The position numbers and the translations under genes were made by a program. Positions 59,238-64,000 of a stretch of DNA of 64,000 nucleotides are shown piece after piece; position 1 is the stretch's first letter; each line of letters opens with the position of its first letter. The notes beneath the pieces were generated by a model. That model worked only from the letters and a program-made list of their open reading frames with translations. It was not told the DNA's origin and did not search any database. Source of the stretch: Butyrivibrio hungatei (GTDB lineage Bacteria > Bacillota > Clostridia > Lachnospirales > Lachnospiraceae); contig NZ_FMUR01000007.1 of NCBI RefSeq assembly GCF_900101605.1, positions 62,001 to 126,000 of the forward strand. The letters run 5' to 3'.

Positions 59238-61001
59238 TTACAGAGATTTGAATTTTTGAGTCGTGGTATTCAGTTGCTCGGTAATATCGTTATTTTCATT
59301 GATGGCTTCGGAAATTTTCTTTATTCCTCCGACAATCTCAGATGAACTTTCGGCAGATGACGAGATGGCGATAGAGCTTTCTTTTATTGATTCGGTAATC
59401 ATCCTTACAGATTCAACCATTTCTTGCATGATCTCGTTAAGGTGAGATGCTTTATTGTCAAAGGCCGCGAACGAATCGCTCATTATATCTGCCGTGTGTT
59501 CATATTTTTCACCTGTTTCGACAAAATCATCATAATCTCCGAGAACAGTACCGTTGATATAATCAAGTGTTGACTGTGCGTTTTCCGCAAGTCGTCGAAC
59601 CGCTGCGGTTACTTCTGAGCTTATTTCCTGAATATTTGCGGCTGTCATGCGGCTGTTTTCGGCAAGAGTGCTTATCTCGGTAGCAACTACAGAGAAGCCC
59701 TTTCCTGCTTCACCCGCTCTTGCCGCTTCAATGGATGCATTCAGCGCCAGAAGATTTGTGTGTTTGGCTATATCAAGGATTACATTTGTAAGTTCATTGA
59801 TCTGGCTGACTTTTTCAGAATCCTGAACAGATTTTGTCAGTACTTCCGAGAGCTTTGAAACATGTTCGCTTGCGGCAATCTTTTTCTGATTTACGCGGGA
59901 CTTAACTTCATTCGCCTCATTTTTAATGGTGCTTGCGGTCTCGGTTCCGGAAAGAGCCTGTTCTGTGATTTCCTGAGCAGCTGATTTAACATCTTCCACA
60001 CGGTCATTAATTGAAGAAACGGTACCTGCAACAGTTTCCATATTTGCGGAAAGTTCTTCAAGTGCGGCAGAAGTATTGGTGACATTGTCATCGGCAAGGC
60101 GAAGCTCTGAAACTACTTTCTCTGATGAACTTGCAAGGACATGAGATCCGTTTTTTACATCTTTCATAATTCCCTGAAGAGTTTCAATAAAGTGATTTAT
60201 TCCTGTTGTAATATATAAAAGCTCCGAGTGAGTTTTTGTCTTTATCCTGGCGGTAAGATCGCCGTTACTTTCCTCTATATTACTGATGATGGTATTGACT
60301 TCATCACTTATACGCTTGATCTTCTTCACGATGTTCTCGAAACTTATAACGAAGTTGAATGCAATGAGAAGCAACATCACAAGAGCACCGATAATTCCAA
60401 CATAACTTCCTCGTTTGAACAAAGAATTCATTGTGGAAGTGGTTTCGTTTGAAGATTTGGCAATGGCAAGGTCAAGAGCCTTTGATGAGTGGAAAATAGC
60501 GATTTTCTGTATTTCTGCCTTATCGAACAAGATTGTATATGCTGAATCGCGGTCACCGGCATCACTTTTGGCGATGGCGGAATCAATAAGAGCTGTGAGC
60601 CTTTGATATTGTGATGAGATCTCATCAAGTTGAGCAGTAGCCTCATCATCGTTATACTGAGCAAAATTCGTTTTCAGTATTTCAATATCATCGGCGATGT
60701 CTTTTTTGGCGACTTCAATCTGTGGTAAAAGTGCGGCCTGTGTTTCGGCGGCACTTGCTGATATATAACCCGTTGTCTGATCGTACAGGTTCATTACATC
60801 TGATTTAAGCTTGGCTTCATGTGTTGTAAGATCCATCATTGAATCAAACATGTTGATACTGCTTGTTGTTGAAGTTTTCATGGCCGACATGACCATGAAC
60901 ATAACAACGAGAAATGATACAAGCATAAGTAAGTTCAAGGCAGACAGCTGGAAAACGATGGAATCTTTCTTTTTTACGATTACAGTGGTGTTTGACTTCA
61001 T
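59238..61001 (-). CDS. Methyl-accepting chemotaxis protein
   Basis: A 587-residue chemoreceptor. Membrane segment 1 is about 20-42, the extracellular helical sensor (4HB_MCP-like) about 45-195, membrane segment 2 about 199-222, then a HAMP-like linker and the signalling domain with the hairpin tip region [20 protein letters not shown] near residue 435. It reports to CheA/CheW, which are not in the window. It starts 15 bases after the solute-binding lipoprotein gene on the same strand, so it probably senses ligand through that protein. RBS GGAGGAGG upstream of ATG 61001. Confidence 0.93.
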   Translation of the reverse strand: MKSNTTVIVKKKDSIVFQLSALNLLMLVSFLVVMFMVMSAMKTSTTSSINMFDSMMDLTTHEAKLKSDVMNLYDQTTGYISASAAETQAALLPQIEVAKKDIADDIEILKTNFAQYNDDEATAQLDEISSQYQRLTALIDSAIAKSDAGDRDSAYTILFDKAEIQKIAIFHSSKALDLAIAKSSNETTSTMNSLFKRGSYVGIIGALVMLLLIAFNFVISFENIVKKIKRISDEVNTIISNIEESNGDLTARIKTKTHSELLYITTGINHFIETLQGIMKDVKNGSHVLASSSEKVVSELRLADDNVTNTSAALEELSANMETVAGTVSSINDRVEDVKSAAQEITEQALSGTETASTIKNEANEVKSRVNQKKIAASEHVSKLSEVLTKSVQDSEKVSQINELTNVILDIAKHTNLLALNASIEAARAGEAGKGFSVVATEISTLAENSRMTAANIQEISSEVTAAVRRLAENAQSTLDYINGTVLGDYDDFVETGEKYEHTADIMSDSFAAFDNKASHLNEIMQEMVESVRMITESIKESSIAISSSAESSSEIVGGIKKISEAINENNDITEQLNTTTQKFKSL

Positions 61002-61016
61002 GTTTCGACCTCCTCC

Positions 61017-62321
61017 TTAAAGTGATTCGTACCATTTGGTTGCAATAGATTTGATCTCATTCATGAAACCGCCGGCGTCAACTTCGCCCGAAGCGTATTT
61101 CCGGAAGGCAAAAGACAGACCTCTTTGTCCGAGTCCCGAAGGCATATCCATCCAGTGCCAGTTGGACGTTTTACCTGATGAAATATATTCTGCTATAACA
61201 GGAGCAAAAGGATCGGAGGCTACGAATGTGCAGTCGGTAAAAGGACTTACGAAACCTGCTTCTTCAACAAGAATTTTCTGTGCTGTGGATTCGGAGCACC
61301 ATTGAAGAAATGCTTTTGCACCTTCCACATTACCTTCTTTGGAAACAGCCCACCATGACGGAGCGCTCGTAAGTATAGTATCCATTCCTTCCTGAAAAGC
61401 GTAAGGAATCATTCCGACTTTGAAGTTTCCGGCTGAGGCATATTCACTTGAGTTATCACCTGTCATTGTTGCGCCTATCCATGATCCTTGAGTGATAAAC
61501 GCATATTTTCCGGAAGAGAAGTTTGATACCTGATCGGCGTAAGCTCCGTTTGTAAGAAGCTCCTGATCTGAATATTGATTGAAAAGACCTATCATGGCAG
61601 CATAGTCCATAAATCTTGATTCATCAAGCTTGCCGCCATCATTCAAAAGATCGATATAAGTAGTATCGTCTCTGGCAAGTCCCGAGTCGATATATGCGCC
61701 AAAAATATGATTTCCGGCGGACCATCCAAGATTTTCCGGTTCGGTAAAATACCCGATAACAGCTCTTAAGCCAAGTTCATCCTTTTTGGCATCTATTTTT
61801 TCGAAAGCGGCTCTCATAGAATCGGGACCTGTTATGGAAGACGGATCCACACCGCATTTAGATAGGATGTCTGCATTATATGCAAGACCGATCGCTTCCG
61901 TGGTAAAAGGAAATCCCAATGTACCATAGGTTGGATCGACAAATTCAGCATCTGTCCGATTTGTCCAATCCTGATCGCTTAGATCGACCAGCAGTCCCTC
62001 CCAGTTGGAAAATCCGGAAGCTTCGCATGAAATAATATCAGGCATCTGATCTGACAGATAGTAACCTTTGAGCATCGCCTGAACATCTGCACCCGCATCG
62101 ACACCAAGAACTTCGACGGGGACACCGGTTTCCTGCGTATACTTATCCGCGAGGGATTTCATTTGATTTGCAACTTCGCTTTTGGTATTTAAGACGGTCA
62201 GTTTTTCAGCAGATGTACTTTCAGAATTTTCTGCTTCATCCGATGATTCTTTTCCGCATCCGGAGAAAAAAAGACTTAGTATCAGAACAGAGACAATAAT
62301 TGGTTCTTTAAAATTTTTCAT
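61017..62321 (-). CDS. Extracellular solute-binding lipoprotein (family 1 sugar type)
   Basis: A 434-residue ABC-type solute-binding protein. Signal peptide 1-21, lipobox FFSGC (Cys22). The mature part has family-1 features: MKSLADKYTQETGVPVEVLG, GTLGFPFTTEAIGLAYNADI near residue 135, GKYAFITQGSWIGA near residue 270, and APSWWAVSKEGNVEGAKAFL near residue 314. The ligand is probably an oligosaccharide. No permease or ATPase gene is nearby; instead the next gene is a chemoreceptor, so it may serve chemotaxis rather than import. Confidence 0.9.
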   Translation of the reverse strand: MKNFKEPIIVSVLILSLFFSGCGKESSDEAENSESTSAEKLTVLNTKSEVANQMKSLADKYTQETGVPVEVLGVDAGADVQAMLKGYYLSDQMPDIISCEASGFSNWEGLLVDLSDQDWTNRTDAEFVDPTYGTLGFPFTTEAIGLAYNADILSKCGVDPSSITGPDSMRAAFEKIDAKKDELGLRAVIGYFTEPENLGWSAGNHIFGAYIDSGLARDDTTYIDLLNDGGKLDESRFMDYAAMIGLFNQYSDQELLTNGAYADQVSNFSSGKYAFITQGSWIGATMTGDNSSEYASAGNFKVGMIPYAFQEGMDTILTSAPSWWAVSKEGNVEGAKAFLQWCSESTAQKILVEEAGFVSPFTDCTFVASDPFAPVIAEYISSGKTSNWHWMDMPSGLGQRGLSFAFRKYASGEVDAGGFMNEIKSIATKWYESL

Positions 62322-62501
62322 ACATACCCCTTTTCATGACGATTCGCTTTTATGTAAACCAAACCCTATATATATTATCCATTTAATAAATGTAATAATG
62401 ATAAAAAATAAATGAAAATTTCTTAAAATATATTTACTGACAAATATGAATGTGAAGGCTATGATAGAAGATATATATGTTACTGAAAGGATGGACTATT
62501 T

Positions 62502-64000
62502 ATGGATTTTGTTATTTCCAAAGCTAAGATTGAAAAGGGTGAAAACGCTATTATATGTGATAAAGATGCGTTGAGCGGTATAAAGAAGATTGCGGCGAAA
62601 TTATCGGGAGATATGGAGGCGGTTTTTGGGAGCGCACCAAAGCTTCTTGAGGAAAGGACAGCAGACAGCCCCATATATGTCGGAATTGTCGGAGATGCAC
62701 TGATAGCAGAGCTTGGGGTTGATACAACAGATATTGAAGGTAAGCGCGAAGTTTATAAGATTGAAGTTATTGAGGATGCGCTTGTTATTACGGGAAGTGA
62801 TAAGCGCGGCGCCATATACGGTATGTTCAAGCTGTCGGAGATGCTTGGTGTATCGCCGTTTATTGACTGGCTTGATGTAAAACCTGCAGGAATGACCGAA
62901 TTCAGCATTCCTTCCGATTATTGCATGATCTCTAAAGAGCCTTCTGTAAAGTTCAGAGGATTTTTTATTAATGACGAGTGGCCGGCTTTCGGAAACTTCT
63001 GCAATAAGAGATTCGGCGGTTTTAATGCCAAAGTATATGAACATGTTTTTGAACTGTTGTTAAGACTTAAGGGCAATTATCTGTGGCCTGCGATGTGGTC
63101 GGCAATATTCCCCGACGACGGACCGGGACTTGATAATGCAATTCTTGCCGATGAACTTGGCGTGATAATGGGAATGAGCCATCACGAGCCGTGCTTAAGG
63201 CAGGGAGAAGAATATAAGTATTTGAGAGGAAAAGATTCTATATACGGCGATGCATGGAATTTCCTTACCAACGAGGAAGGCATAACACGCTTTTGGGAAG
63301 ACGGCCTTAAGAGAAGCGGAAAGTTTGAGAATGTCATTACCGTCGGTATGAGAGGTGAAGCCGATACCGCGATCATGGGCGAGGAGGCGACTTTAAAGGA
63401 CAACATCGATCTTTTAAGGAAAGTTCTTGCGACTCAGAACAGGCTTATAAAAGAAAATTTAAATGAAAACCTCGACGAAGTTCCGAGGATGTTGGCACTC
63501 TATAAGGAAGTAGAGCCCTATTTCTACGGCGATGAGAATACGAAGGGACTCATGGACGATCCTGAATTGGAGGGCGTAACACTTATGCTCTGCGATGATA
63601 ACCACGGAAATTTAAGAACCGTTCCCACAGAAGAGATGAGAAATCATAAGGGCGGTTACGGAATGTATTATCACTTCGACTATCATGGTCTTCCGGTGTC
63701 ATTTGAATGGTTCAATACATCGCACCTTTCCAAAGTATGGGAGCAGATGACGACAGCTTATGATTTCGGAATAAGAGACCTTTGGATCGTCAATGTCGGA
63801 GATATCTTCAGTAATGAATATCCTCTGGGATACTTCCTTGATCTGGCATATGACTTTGACCGCTTTGGAACTTCAAATCCGGATAGTGCCAAAGAATACA
63901 CAAAGCTCATAGTTGAGAGTAATTTCAAGGGTAAGCTTGCTGCTTCCGATATGAAAAAGTGTGAAGAGCTTCTTGAAGGCTATACAAGGATAACATCAAG
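62502..64000 (+). CDS. GH115 xylan alpha-1,2-glucuronidase, N-terminal part (runs off right edge)
   Basis: At least 499 residues of a glycoside hydrolase family 115 protein, open to the window end. GH115 removes (4-O-methyl-)glucuronic acid from xylan. Features: an N-terminal hexosaminidase-like domain (SDKRGAIYGMFKLSEMLGVSP near residue 104), PSVKFRGFFINDEW near residue 146, LKGNYLWPAMW near residue 187, GMSHHEP near residue 224, and DLWIVNVGDIFSNEYPLGYF near residue 425. No signal peptide is seen, so it is probably cytoplasmic and acts on imported oligosaccharides. The ATG at 62502 (AAAGGA ten bases upstream) is in the right frame; the ATG at 62491 is not. Confidence 0.88.
   Translation, partial: MDFVISKAKIEKGENAIICDKDALSGIKKIAAKLSGDMEAVFGSAPKLLEERTADSPIYVGIVGDALIAELGVDTTDIEGKREVYKIEVIEDALVITGSDKRGAIYGMFKLSEMLGVSPFIDWLDVKPAGMTEFSIPSDYCMISKEPSVKFRGFFINDEWPAFGNFCNKRFGGFNAKVYEHVFELLLRLKGNYLWPAMWSAIFPDDGPGLDNAILADELGVIMGMSHHEPCLRQGEEYKYLRGKDSIYGDAWNFLTNEEGITRFWEDGLKRSGKFENVITVGMRGEADTAIMGEEATLKDNIDLLRKVLATQNRLIKENLNENLDEVPRMLALYKEVEPYFYGDENTKGLMDDPELEGVTLMLCDDNHGNLRTVPTEEMRNHKGGYGMYYHFDYHGLPVSFEWFNTSHLSKVWEQMTTAYDFGIRDLWIVNVGDIFSNEYPLGYFLDLAYDFDRFGTSNPDSAKEYTKLIVESNFKGKLAASDMKKCEELLEGYTRITS

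Noticed and set aside
62491..62502. ATG 62491 as start of the GH115 gene
   Set aside because: It is in a different frame from the GH115 coding sequence; the ATG at 62502 opens the correct frame.

Overview
The window looks like a chromosomal segment of a fibre-degrading member of the Lachnospiraceae (Clostridia), most like Butyrivibrio or a close relative. The evidence is moderate-to-low GC, strong AGGAG-type ribosome binding sites, a FabK-type fatty-acid operon in the usual clostridial order, a lone phosphotransacetylase, Cys-type lipoproteins, and a GH115 xylan alpha-glucuronidase entering at the right edge. The genus is an inference; no rRNA or tRNA gene was seen.

Layout. 1-1.0 kb: NAD salvage (pncB, partial, and a NadR-type adenylyltransferase). 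1.1-3.8 kb: biotin block (a C-terminally short birA, bioB, bioY) with a BirA-type operator between bioB and bioY. 3.8-16 kb: mixed housekeeping genes (serine hydrolase, SGNH hydrolase, DUF815 ATPase, a hypA plus CobW-like GTPase pair, a diguanylate cyclase, pta, an aspartate aminotransferase), ending in about 0.9 kb of repeat-rich non-coding DNA. 16-26.6 kb: a divergent MerR regulator and an eleven-gene fatty-acid synthesis operon (acpP, fabK, fabD, fabG, fabF, accB, fabZ, accC, accD, accA, acyl-CoA ligase) with a 19-bp-spacer MerR promoter. The biotin block would supply the cofactor of AccB. 26.7-29.7 kb: a CheY-like regulator, an ACT protein, a PRTase, and a long fold-back element. 29.8-35 kb: a two-component system followed by a VTC / DUF4956 / CotH cassette, with a direct-repeat site suggesting the first controls the second. 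35-42 kb: rhomboid protease, an XRE-HD fusion, DUF2130, MATE, SDR and two PAP2 phosphatases. 42-48 kb: lipoproteins, decayed genes and hipBA.

The most interesting region is 48.7-59.2 kb. Sulfur-amino-acid PLP enzymes (cysK, a PatB/MalY C-S lyase, a cystathionine gamma-synthase/lyase-type enzyme) and a YezD protein lead into a nitrogenase-like system: NifB-like radical SAM enzyme, NifX-like protein, NifH, a second cysteine synthase, NifD-like, NifK-like and a Gly/Cys-rich NifX-like protein. All P-cluster cysteines and the cofactor cysteine seem present. The histidine cofactor ligand and all genes specific to N2 fixation (nifEN, nifV, modABC) are missing. The best reading is a nitrogenase-like C-S bond reductase related to methylthio-alkane reductase, whose released sulfide or thiol would be captured by the PLP enzymes, including the cysteine synthase placed between nifH and nifD. 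That is inference.

The right end carries a hup gene upstream of the sulfur region, an operon pairing a solute-binding lipoprotein with a chemoreceptor, and the start of the GH115 gene. Three copies of a small hairpin repeat with ATGATATAGG/TATATCAT ends are scattered through intergenic DNA.
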